Shown in pieces: positions 1 to 8,550 of a DNA stretch of 36,771 bases. The position numbers and the translations under genes were made by a program. The notes under the pieces were generated by a model that made no database searches, was not told the DNA's origin, and saw only the letters and a program-made list of their open reading frames with translations. The stretch is taken from contig CALHLF010000074.1 of the NCBI GenBank assembly GCA_938034905.1, positions 1-36,771 of the forward strand, given 5' to 3'. The stretch's first letter is position 1; the number at the start of each line of letters is the position of its first letter. The DNA is from an uncultured bacterium. GTDB taxonomy: Bacteria; Dictyoglomota; Dictyoglomia; Dictyoglomales; Dictyoglomaceae.

Positions 1-2
1 CC

Positions 3-512
3 CTTGGAGTATATGGGATTACTTTGGATACCCAGAAAAAGGAAAGAAACATTTTTGATACTATAAAAAATATATTTAATCCTCCCTTCTTAGGTTTTAT
101 ATTTGGTTTTTTCTTAGTTCTTCTAAGTATAAAACTTCCTAAATTTATATTTGAAGGTTTTAAATTAGTTGGAAATCTTACAATTCCCCTCTCCCTTTTT
201 TATATTGGCATAATTATACACCATATGGGATTTAAGAAATTTAATATTGAAAAGGATACAATTTTGATCTTTCTTGGAAGATTTTTTGTAACTCCTGCCC
301 TGGTAATAATATTAGATTTCTTTATTCCCATTCCAAAACTTATGAGGGATATATTTATTATTATGTCTGCAATGCCTGCTATGGTAAACTCTGCCATTGT
401 GGCAAGAATTTATAATGGGGATTATGAATTTGCAGTAAAAATGATCACCTATACTACTATATTAAGTATTGTCATTATGCCCTTTTTAATGGTATTAATA
501 AAGACAATTTAA
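3..512 (+). CDS. AEC-family (auxin efflux carrier-like) permease, C-terminal part
   Basis: This is the 3' part of an inner-membrane transporter. The reading frame is open from base 3, so the gene begins before the window; the TTG at 24 is not needed as a start. About 170 residues remain of a family that is usually near 300. They hold around five hydrophobic helices and a late MPAMVNSAIVARIYNGD segment, followed by a helix starting TTILSI, which is the usual C-terminal end of AEC (Mem_trans) carriers. Such carriers export small organic anions, but no substrate can be read here. The antiporter gene follows after 16 bases in the same direction, so the two are probably cotranscribed. An identity as another ten-helix carrier is possible but less likely. 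Confidence 0.75.
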   Translation, partial: LGVYGITLDTQKKERNIFDTIKNIFNPPFLGFIFGFFLVLLSIKLPKFIFEGFKLVGNLTIPLSLFYIGIIIHHMGFKKFNIEKDTILIFLGRFFVTPALVIILDFFIPIPKLMRDIFIIMSAMPAMVNSAIVARIYNGDYEFAVKMITYTTILSIVIMPFLMVLIKTI

Positions 513-528
513 ATTATGGAGAGAAAGG

Positions 529-1473
529 ATGTTAATAGATATTTTTTTATTTTTCATAGGTTTAATCCTTTTAATATTCGGGGCAGATAAATTTATCCAT
601 TATCTCAAATTATTAGCTAAAAAATTAAATATCAAAGAATTTATTATAGGACTTTTTTTGGCAAGTTTTGCGACTACACTGCCTGAGATTACTGTATCTA
701 TCATTTCATCATTGAGAGGAAATAGCATCATTGCTTTAGGAAATGCCTTAGGGAGTGTTCTTGTAAATATATCTTTTATTCTTGGAATTTCTTCAATTAT
801 AATCCCCTTAAAAGTAGATAATATTGCATGGAAAAATTCCTTATTCTTATTTTTAATTACGATTCTTCTATTTTTTTTCATGTTAGATTATCTTATATCA
901 AGAGTAGAGGGATTTCTTCTTTTATTAATATATGGTATTTTCTTAAGATTTAATTACAAAAAGAGAACCCAATCTTTAGAAAATGGCAACAATTCTTCCA
1001 ATAAAGAATCTGTCCTAAAAGAATTAATATGGATATTTGCAACAGCATTAATAATTGTTTTAGGCTCCCACCTATTAGTAGATAATGCTATAAATATAGC
1101 AGAAAATTTGAATATCCCTAAAATCATTATAGGACTTACCTTAGTAGCTATTGGAACTTCTCTTCCTGAGTTTGCCAACTCTATAACTTCAATTATAAAG
1201 AAAACTCCTAATATAGGAACGGGAAATGTTTTAGGTGCAAATATATTAAATATTTTGATAGTAATAGGGATTGCATCACTAATAAATCCAATAAAAGTAG
1301 ATCAAAATTTTGTTAAATTTACAATGCCCATGACTTTATTAGTAATTCTTATTCTAACCATCTCCCTTAAAAGAGATAATATAATTGGGAGAAAGACAGG
1401 TTTAACACTTCTTTTTTCTTATATTTTGTTCTTAGTTTTTAATTTCCTTTTTTTTAAAATTTCTATTTTATAA
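529..1473 (+). CDS. Calcium/sodium antiporter, CaCA superfamily (YrbG-like)
   Basis: This is an inner-membrane cation exchanger of 314 residues with the two inverted alpha repeats that define the family. The first repeat has FATTLPEITVSI followed by GNALGSVLVN (about residues 47-80); the second has AIGTSLPEFANSI and GNVLGANILN (about residues 207-245). The Glu in each TLPE/SLPE motif is the expected cation ligand. About ten hydrophobic helices are visible, with a short polar loop near residues 145-165. Length is normal for YrbG-type exchangers. The ATG is preceded by GGAGAGAAAG. It lies 16 bases after the AEC permease, so both may contribute to ion or acid homeostasis. The ion pair (Na+ or H+ against Ca2+) cannot be decided from sequence. 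Confidence 0.9.
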   Translation: MLIDIFLFFIGLILLIFGADKFIHYLKLLAKKLNIKEFIIGLFLASFATTLPEITVSIISSLRGNSIIALGNALGSVLVNISFILGISSIIIPLKVDNIAWKNSLFLFLITILLFFFMLDYLISRVEGFLLLLIYGIFLRFNYKKRTQSLENGNNSSNKESVLKELIWIFATALIIVLGSHLLVDNAINIAENLNIPKIIIGLTLVAIGTSLPEFANSITSIIKKTPNIGTGNVLGANILNILIVIGIASLINPIKVDQNFVKFTMPMTLLVILILTISLKRDNIIGRKTGLTLLFSYILFLVFNFLFFKISIL

Positions 1474-1498
1474 AATTTCTAAAAACTCAAAATTCATA

Positions 1499-1772
1499 TC
1501 AAGCTCGGCACTTGGTATGGACATAGATACCACCCTTAAGAAATAAAGATAAGTTCTTAGTGAATAAGCCATAATAGGTAAGGAGATCCTCCATAAGTAT
1601 AACAGGAAAATCATTCCAAAGCTTGGTTTTGGTAAAATTCCATGTATCTTGCCATCTTTGTGCTTTCTCTAAAAAATCCTTTATTATAACTGGTACCTAT
1701 CTACTATAAAATTAAATTTTTCAAACTTTTATGGGTTACATATCCTACAGGGTCTTTATCCTGATTTTATAG
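1499..1772 (-). pseudogene. Decayed coding remnants, possibly a transposase C-terminus
   Basis: This gap of about 300 bases has no intact gene, but the minus strand holds three fragments in shifting frames that read like protein. The longest runs 1696-1499 (65 codons, no start) and contains IIKDFLEKAQRWQDTWNF and ends GGIYVHTKCRA. Upstream are NQDKDPVGYVTHKSL and, in another frame, a short FIVDRYQ stretch, each closed by a stop. A W-x-x-T-W-N pattern near a C-terminus resembles the end of DDE transposases, where a paired Tyr/Trp-Asn motif follows the last catalytic Glu. No terminal inverted repeats were found. The transposase identity is a guess from this motif; the presence of decayed coding sequence is better supported. 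Confidence 0.4.
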
Positions 1773-2402
1773 CTATTTTATAGATGTGATAATTCTAATA
1801 AGAAGTTCTCTAAAATTTTTGTCCTTTAATCCATCTCCATGGCAAGGGGTAAGACAAATCACCCTTCCCTTTCCAAAGTTATGGGTCCACCCTGCAATGG
1901 ATCTTCCATCGATAGATTCAGATATCAAAAAAATATTTGTGTTTTTCTCATCACATTCTACAAAATATTGTTCATCTACTATTTTAAAATCTATCTTTTT
2001 ATCTAAAAATAAATCCTTAGAATAATATCTTACTTCTTTTTGCTTTTCTGGATGATATTTAAAATATCCCCTTAACAATTTAATATAGGAACTATCAGGA
2101 GAATAACCTGCCAGTCCTGAATGCCAAGATAATAGTACTCCTCCTTTTTCCACATATCTTACTATCTCTTGCTCTATATAATCATCCATCCAGGTTTTAA
2201 TATCTTCATCTTCAGGATTTAGCCTATTTTCCCTTGCTATTACAACAAAAGAGGGATTCTCCTTAATATGATTTAGAAAGTTTTCTACAGTTGAATCTAT
2301 TATTTTCATATCTAAAAAAGGTTTTAAAACCTCTTCTAAGGTCTTAAAGAAAATATCATGATTATGATAATAATCACCTAATAATGTTAAGATCTTTTTC
2401 AT
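1773..2402 (-). CDS. ThuA-like domain protein
   Basis: This is a 209-residue cytoplasmic protein with a glutamine-amidotransferase-like (ThuA) fold. It opens MKKILTLLGDYYHNHD, and the body has VVIAREN, then YVEKGGVLLSWHSG near residues 86-99, and finally AGWTHNFGKGRVICLTPCHG near residues 170-190. The WHSG and the late G-[RK]-V-x-x-x-x-x-GH-like region are where ThuA proteins place their conserved residues. The family was named from trehalose utilisation, but most members have no proven reaction. The ATG follows AGGAGGTTTCTTC. It is the last gene of a probable three-gene minus-strand unit (DUF2207, VOC, ThuA), 11 bases after the VOC gene. Work on sugar-derived small molecules is plausible but unproven. 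Confidence 0.8.
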   Translation of the reverse strand: MKKILTLLGDYYHNHDIFFKTLEEVLKPFLDMKIIDSTVENFLNHIKENPSFVVIARENRLNPEDEDIKTWMDDYIEQEIVRYVEKGGVLLSWHSGLAGYSPDSSYIKLLRGYFKYHPEKQKEVRYYSKDLFLDKKIDFKIVDEQYFVECDEKNTNIFLISESIDGRSIAGWTHNFGKGRVICLTPCHGDGLKDKNFRELLIRIITSIK

Positions 2403-2413
2403 GAAGAAACCTC

Positions 2414-2863
2414 CTAATCATTCTCTAAAAGTTCTATTATAAATTTCAATTCTTTTAAAGTATCTATATAAGCATATCTTCCCCCTTCATATTCTCCCCT
2501 TTGGGCCACCTCTATTCCCATACCTTCAAATTTTTCAATCTTTTCCTTCATTCCCTTAATTTCAAACCCCAAATGGTGAATCCCTTCCCCATAGGTATCT
2601 AAGAATTCCCTCCATGTAGAAGGATTTTCATCTGGTTCTATAAATTCAATTACAATATTTTTAAAATTAAAAAAGGCAAGCTTTGCTCTGGCATAGGTAG
2701 GGTTTCCCCTATATTCTGTTTTACTCTTCTCGTAAACATCAGTGATAATAATATTAGGTTTTTCTAATCCAAAAATCTTTGAAAATTTTTCACAGACTTT
2801 TTCAATATCCTTAACCACAATTCCAATTTGGGCAACAATATCTACCTTCAGAATCTCTTTCAT
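2414..2863 (-). CDS. VOC-superfamily protein, methylmalonyl-CoA epimerase-like
   Basis: This 149-residue protein has the paired beta-alpha-beta-beta-beta modules of the vicinal oxygen chelate superfamily. The N-module has IGIVVKDIEK, the C-module IHHLGFEI and FIIELLE. Glu73, His96 or His97, and Glu144 are in place as metal ligands. The first ligand, normally the His of a HIGIAV motif, is Gln12 here (AQIGIVV). This substitution argues against calling it a standard epimerase or glyoxalase. The start has GAGGAGG upstream. No methylmalonyl-CoA mutase genes are nearby, so the context does not support propionate metabolism. A lyase, isomerase or ligand-binding role within the superfamily all remain possible. 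Confidence 0.8.
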   Translation of the reverse strand: MKEILKVDIVAQIGIVVKDIEKVCEKFSKIFGLEKPNIIITDVYEKSKTEYRGNPTYARAKLAFFNFKNIVIEFIEPDENPSTWREFLDTYGEGIHHLGFEIKGMKEKIEKFEGMGIEVAQRGEYEGGRYAYIDTLKELKFIIELLEND

Positions 2864-2894
2864 ATTAACCTCCTCTTAATAATCTTTTATCTCT

Positions 2895-4721
2895 TTAATC
2901 TGCACCTCCACCACCTCCTCCCCCTCCGCCACCGCCTCCTCCAGAGGAGCTAGAAGAGGTAGAAGAGGCTACACTGCTTGCAAAGGCACTACTAAAGGAC
3001 TCTAAGGAGGAATTAAAACTTTCAAAGGACTCTGCTAAACTTCCTATGGAACCTGCCATTGCAGGAGTATACCAATCTATCTCATTAACAGGTACCCTTA
3101 ACATTTCCATTGCCTTTAAAACTTCCTTTGCTACTCCTAAAACTGTTCCGTATACTAAATATTTTTCCCAAAGGACCAAAGAGGAGGGGGGACGCTGAGA
3201 GATAAGGGAAAAATCCTTTAAGAATCTTTTAAATGCTTTCCATCTTAAGGCGAGAAGTTTTCCCTCTGGAGAATATCTTTTTACTGGTTTAATAAAGAAA
3301 AAGGCTAAAATTGTATTTATTCCTAAAACTACCATCATTATTATACTGTAAATTAAAAACTCGTCCCTTCTGAGCCAGGGAACGGTTATTAATAATATTA
3401 CATATAACAATTCTAATCCAATCCATAGTAATAATAGTCCAGAGATTGCCCATTTACCTTCCTCATTAATCCATTTCATTTTATTGTAAACATTTTCCTT
3501 AACTAAACCATCAAATCTATTTTTAAAAGATGATAAATTTTTTCCCCTAAGTTCTGATATATGAAACTCTTTTCCAAACTCCTCAAATTGTAAAAGGAGA
3601 GTCCTGAGATCACCACTTAAATCATCTTCCATTTTTTTTCCTGTCAAAATGATTTTATAATCCTTATTTTTTCTTCCTAAAAATCCTTCCTTTATTTCCT
3701 CTTGTATTTTTATATATCCTCTTCTTGCCAGCTCCAATGTAGACGCAACTATAGAATTAGTAGAAACACTATTAGATTGATTTATGAGCATATCTACCCA
3801 GGAAGGAGGAGAATTATCAGGAGGCTCATGTTCATATTCTCCTTGATAATTTACTTCTGGCTCTCTACCATATTTAAAATATACACGAAGAGGTAAGAAA
3901 ATTCCTAAAAATAATAGGATAAAATATAATCCTATATATATCTTTTTTAGAATTTCCATCATGAATTTTTTACTTTCCTCTTCTTTTATCCATTTTTCTT
4001 CCTCTAATAAAATTTTTTCTCTTCCCTCTCCTGAGGTCATATCAACCTTGTTGGGATCAAGATCTGTTAAATAATATCTTGGGAAAACTACTCTTACCTC
4101 TACCCACTGATTTTCTGGAATTTTTCCTGCGTATGCTATTATTCTTTTATAATCTTTTCCTATTCCAATCTCTCCTTCTACCTTAGGATGAAGCCAATAA
4201 TTTATATCCTTAATATTTTCTATTTGACTGGGAAGTAGGACTTCAACCCATAATGCAGGAAGTTTTTTCTCCCAATCTCCTCCCCAAACTTTCCAATAGA
4301 ATTCTGCTACATCGTCATAGACCTTTAGACCCCCTAAAATCTCATACCGAATTCTAAAGGTTTTATTTGTATCTTTGGCTCTATAAAACCAGGTTATTTT
4401 GTATTCTTTGGAATTTCTTGTGAAATCAAAGGTGTTTGGAATTCTTCCTTCTGTCTCCTCATGATATATATAGAATTTCTCACTCCCATTTATAATCTCA
4501 CTTACCGATGCATTCTTTATCTCATATCTTCCAGTGGGAATAGTTATCCATGCGCGGGAAAAGGATCCCGAAAACCAATAGGTTAAATCATTTATTACTT
4601 CAATTTCTCCATCAGGTTTAATGGTATAATAAACCCTTGCTTCTCTAAATCCATACTCCTTGGCATAGATCACTGAAAAAATAAGGGAGAACAATATGAT
4701 AATAAAAAATACCCTTTTCAT
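2895..4721 (-). CDS. DUF2207 membrane protein with Gly-rich tail
   Basis: This 608-residue protein has a signal peptide (about residues 1-20, cleaved near IYA-KEY) and an extracytoplasmic DUF2207 domain (about 20-240), opening YGFREARVYYTIKPDGEIEV. A transmembrane helix lies near 257-277, followed by a soluble region with the typical PSWVDMLINQ segment. A pair of helices lies near 425-475. The C-terminus has Ser-rich repeats and then thirteen consecutive Gly residues before Ala-Asp. This layout matches the widespread DUF2207 (YciQ-like) family, whose function is unknown and which often ends in such Gly-rich low-complexity tails. The start ATG has GAGGG upstream. It is the first gene of the minus-strand unit with the VOC and ThuA-like genes. 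Confidence 0.9.
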   Translation of the reverse strand: MKRVFFIIILFSLIFSVIYAKEYGFREARVYYTIKPDGEIEVINDLTYWFSGSFSRAWITIPTGRYEIKNASVSEIINGSEKFYIYHEETEGRIPNTFDFTRNSKEYKITWFYRAKDTNKTFRIRYEILGGLKVYDDVAEFYWKVWGGDWEKKLPALWVEVLLPSQIENIKDINYWLHPKVEGEIGIGKDYKRIIAYAGKIPENQWVEVRVVFPRYYLTDLDPNKVDMTSGEGREKILLEEEKWIKEEESKKFMMEILKKIYIGLYFILLFLGIFLPLRVYFKYGREPEVNYQGEYEHEPPDNSPPSWVDMLINQSNSVSTNSIVASTLELARRGYIKIQEEIKEGFLGRKNKDYKIILTGKKMEDDLSGDLRTLLLQFEEFGKEFHISELRGKNLSSFKNRFDGLVKENVYNKMKWINEEGKWAISGLLLLWIGLELLYVILLITVPWLRRDEFLIYSIIMMVVLGINTILAFFFIKPVKRYSPEGKLLALRWKAFKRFLKDFSLISQRPPSSLVLWEKYLVYGTVLGVAKEVLKAMEMLRVPVNEIDWYTPAMAGSIGSLAESFESFNSSLESFSSAFASSVASSTSSSSSGGGGGGGGGGGGGAD

Positions 4722-4776
4722 TTTTATCCCTCATAAAATTTTTTTCATTATATCATAGAATTTGGTTTAAAATATT

Positions 4777-4805
4777 TTGACATTCTTCTTTTTCTTTTTT
4801 ATAAT
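4777..4805 (+). promoter_or_regulatory. Consensus sigma-70 promoter for the desulfurase-mnmA operon
   Basis: TTGACA (4777-4782), a 17-base pyrimidine-rich spacer and TATAAT (4800-4805) match the housekeeping consensus at all twelve positions. The predicted transcription start is near 4812, leaving a leader of about 28 bases that carries the AGGAGG site before the ATG at 4840. Confidence 0.85.
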
Positions 4806-4839
4806 TTATACTAAAAAAGTATGAATATAGGAGGAAAAA

Positions 4840-6021
4840 ATGAGAAGAGTTTATTTAGATTATGCTGCCACAACTCCCATAAGACCAGAGGTTTGGTCTG
4901 CAATGGAACCATATTTAAGGGAGATATATGGAAATCCCTCAAGTTTACATAGTTTTGGTAGAGAATCCAGGGTTGCTATAGAGGAGGCAAGGGAAAAAAT
5001 TGCAAAAGCGATTGGTGCAAAAAATGATGAGATAATATTTACCAGTGGAGGAACAGAAGGAAATAACATGGTATTAAAGGGGGTTGCCTTTGCCCTTCAG
5101 GACAAAGGAAAACATATTATAACTACACCTATTGAACATCATGCAGTTTTAGAACCATGTCATTTTTTAGAAAAATTGGGTTTTGAGATAACGTATCTTC
5201 CTGTAGACAAAACAGGGTTGGTAGATCCTGATGATCTAAAAAGGGCAATAAGAAAAGATACTATTCTAATATCCATAATGCATGCCAATAATGAGATAGG
5301 AACCATCGAACCTATAAAGGAACTTTCTAATATTGCTAAGGAAAGGGAAGTTTACTTCCATACTGATGCAGTGCAAACAGTAGGGCATATACCTGTAGAT
5401 GTAAAGGATTTAAATGTAGATTTTCTATCTATTTCGGCCCATAAATTTTATGGACCTAAAGGGGTTGGAGCTTTATATATAAGAAAAGGAACAAAGGTTT
5501 ATCCTCTTCTTCATGGAGGAGAGCAGGAGGGAAGAAGAAGAGCTGGTACAGAAAATGTGGCAGGGATTGTGGGAATGGGAAAAGCATTGGAGTTGGCAAT
5601 ATCAGAACTTGATAGGGAAATGGAAAGATTAACAAAATTAAGGGACTATTTCATAAGAGAGGTGGAAAGAAGAATTCCTGATTCCTATCTAAATGGACAT
5701 AGAATTCAAAGATTACCCAATAATATCAATTTTAGCTTTGCATATATAGAGGGAGAAGCATTGCTTTTGAATCTTGATATGGAGGGGATTGGTGTATCTA
5801 CAGGTTCTGCATGTAGCTCCAGTTCTTTGGAACCCTCTCATGTTCTTTCTGCAATTGGAGTTCCCATAGAATTGGTCCATGGATCTTTAAGATTTACCTT
5901 AGGACTTTGGACTACAAAGGAAGATTTAGATTATACCTTAGATGCTTTAGAAAGAATAGTAAATAAACTAAGAGCTATATCTCCATATAAGCAAGGGTGG
6001 ACATTAAAGCGTGAAGGATAG
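4840..6021 (+). CDS. Cysteine desulfurase (NifS/IscS class)
   Basis: This is a PLP enzyme that takes sulfur from cysteine as a persulfide. The opening YLDYAATTPIRPEV is diagnostic. Further visible residues are His100 (IEHHAV), the aldimine Lys202 in SAHKFYGPKG, RAGTENV near 235-240, and the persulfide Cys325 in GSACSSSSLEPSHVL, the long-loop class I arrangement. Length (393) is normal. The start has AGGAGGAAAAA. The mnmA start overlaps the end of this gene by 11 bases. There is no iscU, sufB or other cluster-assembly gene nearby, so it most likely feeds sulfur to MnmA, as YrvO does in Bacillus. A second role in Fe-S assembly cannot be excluded. I leave the symbol blank because iscS, nifS and yrvO cannot be separated by sequence alone. 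Confidence 0.95.
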   Translation: MRRVYLDYAATTPIRPEVWSAMEPYLREIYGNPSSLHSFGRESRVAIEEAREKIAKAIGAKNDEIIFTSGGTEGNNMVLKGVAFALQDKGKHIITTPIEHHAVLEPCHFLEKLGFEITYLPVDKTGLVDPDDLKRAIRKDTILISIMHANNEIGTIEPIKELSNIAKEREVYFHTDAVQTVGHIPVDVKDLNVDFLSISAHKFYGPKGVGALYIRKGTKVYPLLHGGEQEGRRRAGTENVAGIVGMGKALELAISELDREMERLTKLRDYFIREVERRIPDSYLNGHRIQRLPNNINFSFAYIEGEALLLNLDMEGIGVSTGSACSSSSLEPSHVLSAIGVPIELVHGSLRFTLGLWTTKEDLDYTLDALERIVNKLRAISPYKQGWTLKREG

Positions 6022-7078
6022 AGTTATTATAGGAATGAGTGGAGGGGTAGATAGCTCTGTATCTGCCCTTCTTCTTTTAAGAGAAGGATATGAAGTGATA
6101 GGATTTACTATGGATATATCTCAAGATCCAGTAGAGAGGGATACCGCTTGTTGCTCGTGGTCTTCTATAAATGATGCTAAAAGGATTGCCCATCAATTAG
6201 GAATTCCCCATTATGTAATAAATTTAAAAAAGGAGTTTGAGGAAATAATTATAAAATATTTTGTAGATTCTTATCTCAGAGGATATACTCCTAATCCTTG
6301 TATTTTCTGTAATAGATTTATTAAATTTGGACTTTTGATGAAAAAGGGAGAAATGCTTGGAGGAAATTATTTTGCTACAGGACACTATGTTAAAAAGGTT
6401 TGGGATGAGAATAAAAAAGTATTTTTAATAAAAAAAGCAAAGGATTCCAGAAAGGATCAATCTTACTTTTTAGCCTATCTTACCCAAGAGCAGATAGAAA
6501 AATCCCTTTTCCCCTTAGGAGACTTAACAAAGGAAGAAGTTAGAAAAATAGCCAAAGAGAATAAGCTTATAGTATCAGAGAAGATGGAAAGTCAGGAAAT
6601 TTGCTTTCTTCCCAATAATGATTATAGAGATTTTCTATTGAGATATGTAAAGGAGAAGAAGGGGAAGATAGTAACTGAAGATGGAAAAGAGGTAGGAGAA
6701 CATAATGGAGTTTTCCATTTTACTATTGGACAAAGAAGAGGATTAAAAATCTCCTTAGGAAAACCAGTATATGTAAAGGAAATAATTCCTGAGAAGGGAA
6801 TAGTAATTGTTGCAGAAAGGGAAAAAGTATTTTCAAGGGAAGTATATGCAAAGAATGTCAATTTTCCCTCAGGAATACCTAAGGAAAAGGAAGTGGAAGT
6901 TCAGGCAATGATAAGATATAATATGGATCCTCAACCTGCTCTTTTAAAAATTCTTTCTGAGGAAGAGGTTTATTTAATTTTTAAAGAGCCTCAATGGGCC
7001 ATCACTCCTGGTCAAATTTTAGTTTGTTATAAAGATGATTATGTTCTATGTGGAGGGGTTATATCATCTCTCCCATAG
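6011..7078 (+). CDS. mnmA: tRNA-specific 2-thiouridylase MnmA
   Basis: MnmA adenylates U34 of Lys, Glu and Gln tRNAs and replaces its O2 with sulfur. The PP-loop ATPase motif SGGVDSS is at residues 10-16. The two catalytic cysteines are Cys100 (NPCIFCN) and Cys198 (SQEICFL). GHY near 124-126 and FTIGQRRGL in the tRNA-binding central domain are also family hallmarks. Length (355) is normal. The start is GTG at 6011, inside the desulfurase gene, so translation is probably coupled and sulfur transfer partners are made together. The 3' end overlaps the convergent WD40 gene by 15 bases. Confidence 0.96.
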   Translation: MKDRVIIGMSGGVDSSVSALLLLREGYEVIGFTMDISQDPVERDTACCSWSSINDAKRIAHQLGIPHYVINLKKEFEEIIIKYFVDSYLRGYTPNPCIFCNRFIKFGLLMKKGEMLGGNYFATGHYVKKVWDENKKVFLIKKAKDSRKDQSYFLAYLTQEQIEKSLFPLGDLTKEEVRKIAKENKLIVSEKMESQEICFLPNNDYRDFLLRYVKEKKGKIVTEDGKEVGEHNGVFHFTIGQRRGLKISLGKPVYVKEIIPEKGIVIVAEREKVFSREVYAKNVNFPSGIPKEKEVEVQAMIRYNMDPQPALLKILSEEEVYLIFKEPQWAITPGQILVCYKDDYVLCGGVISSLP

Positions 7079-7755
7079 TTTTACAGTCTTATCACTACTT
7101 CCTGAAATTATATATCTCCCATCAGGAGAAAATTCTACTGAGAAAATGCTTCCTCTATGTTTTACAAGGGTTCTTATATCCTTTCCTAAGACTATATCCC
7201 AAATTTTTATACTCCCATCGGAACTTCCCGATACTAAATATTTACCATCAGGAGAAATATCTAAGGAAAAGATACCCCCTTATGTCCTAAAAGAGTTTTA
7301 ATCTCTTTTTCCGAGGATATATCCCATATTTTTATGCTTTTATCATAACTTCCTGAAATAGCATACCTTCCATCTCGGGAGAAACAAACAGAATTCACAT
7401 GCCACCTGTGTCCTTTAAAAGTTTTAATTTCTTTCTCCCAATATATATCCCAAAGTCTTACAGTTTTATCTTTACTTCCAGACAAAATATATCTTCCATC
7501 AGGAGAAACACTAACAGATAAAACTTCATCGGTATGACCCCTAAAAACCTTTAATTCCTTTTTTGAAGGTATATCAAAAATTCTTATAGTTTTATCGCTA
7601 TTTCCTGTAATAACACTTCTTCTATCTGGGGAAAGAGCTATAGAAATTACCCTAACTCCTTGGGGAAGCTGAATATAAATCTCTGATTGATTTCCTGATA
7701 GAAGATGTAAAAAGATTATAGAGATTAATACAAAATATTTTAATATTCTTATCAT
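7064..7755 (-). pseudogene. Secreted WD40-repeat protein, single frameshift
   Basis: The frame from 7755 encodes a signal peptide (MIRILKYFVLISIIF) and three full WD40 repeats with SPDGRYILSGSKDKTVRLWD-type sequence, then stops at 7261 soon after a run of five Gs (plus-strand C at 7275-7279). If one G is added there, the reading continues through GIFSLDISPDGKYLVSG and two more perfect repeats to TGA at 7064-7066. The total length of 692 bases is one short of a multiple of three, as expected for a single deletion. The intact protein would have five repeats in about 230 residues, fewer than the usual seven blades. It may be a true null allele, a slippage-expressed gene or a sequencing error in a homopolymer. 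Confidence 0.85.
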
Positions 7756-7808
7756 TAGGAATCACCTCTTTTTTAGAGACTACTTAAGTATATATTTTTC
7801 TTCCGAAA

Positions 7809-8510
7809 TTACCAATTCATTTTTCTCCCCAGATAATCCATGTAAATATCCTTGTCATTAATATCCCATTCTTTAAGGGAAAGATTATATATGCCTTCTG
7901 CAGATTCCTCAGGAGAAATATCTGCATCAGGACCTCCCATATCTGTTCTCATCCAGCCTGGATGTATTACAAGGACTTTTACCCCTTTATTCTTACTATA
8001 ATTTTGAAGAATCATAGAGAGCATATTTAGAGCAGATTTTGACATACAATATCCATATTCCCTATCCCTCCAACAATCCGCAATACTTCCAGCCTCAGAA
8101 GAAATGTTTATAACAAGTTTTTTATTACTCCTTTCCACCATAGGATAAAAATATTTTAAAACCCTTAAAGCCCCAACAGAATTTACGTTTAGAGTGGTAA
8201 TTACCCTTTCTATATCTATATTCTCAATAGTTTTTGATCTATCCTCAATATATATTGCTGCATTGTTTATAAGAATATCTATAGAGGAGAACTTTTCTTT
8301 TATTAATTCATAGGCAGATTTTACAGAGTCTTCAGAAGATACATCCATAGGAAAAAGTATTAAATTTTCATATTTATTAGCAATTTCTCTAAGATTTTCT
8401 AAATCTTTTCTATATGTAGCTATAACCTTATGGTTTGCTCTTAAATAAATATTAGTTAAAGAAAATCCCAAACCCTTTGATGCTCCAGTTATCAAAACAT
8501 TATAGCTCAT
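7809..8510 (-). CDS. Short-chain dehydrogenase/reductase (SDR)
   Basis: This 233-residue Rossmann-fold oxidoreductase has the cofactor motif TGASKGLG (residues 8-15), the structural LINNAA, an active Ser in INISSEAGS, and the catalytic YxxxK as YCMSK. It ends near HPGWMRTDMGGPDAD and is typical of classical SDRs that use NADP(H) on small carbonyl or alcohol substrates. The substrate is unknown. A longer frame opens at a TTG at 8525, but that codon lies inside the GGGAGG ribosome site that serves the ATG at 8510, so I use the ATG. It is divergent from prmA with about 40 bases between the starts. Confidence 0.88.
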   Translation of the reverse strand: MSYNVLITGASKGLGFSLTNIYLRANHKVIATYRKDLENLREIANKYENLILFPMDVSSEDSVKSAYELIKEKFSSIDILINNAAIYIEDRSKTIENIDIERVITTLNVNSVGALRVLKYFYPMVERSNKKLVINISSEAGSIADCWRDREYGYCMSKSALNMLSMILQNYSKNKGVKVLVIHPGWMRTDMGGPDADISPEESAEGIYNLSLKEWDINDKDIYMDYLGRKMNW

Positions 8511-8536
8511 CTCTTTTCCTCCCAAGAATTTTTGGT

Positions 8537-8550
8537 TATATTATACTATT
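8537..8550 (+). promoter_or_regulatory. -10 element placing prmA start near +1
   Basis: TATATT (8537-8542) lies eight bases before the prmA ATG, and no ribosome binding site lies between. Transcription would begin at or within a base or two of the start codon, giving a leaderless message. The -35 region is weak. Confidence 0.45.

Noticed and set aside
2898-2950. Short tandem repeat/CRISPR-like array
   Set aside because: The CCNCC-type repeats simply encode the poly-Gly tail of the DUF2207 protein; there are no spacers.
7035-7301. Plus-strand ORFs of 80-88 codons after mnmA
   Set aside because: They are antisense to the two C-terminal WD40 repeats on the minus strand; the repeat pattern (SPDG, SGSSD, W) is clear in the minus frame only.
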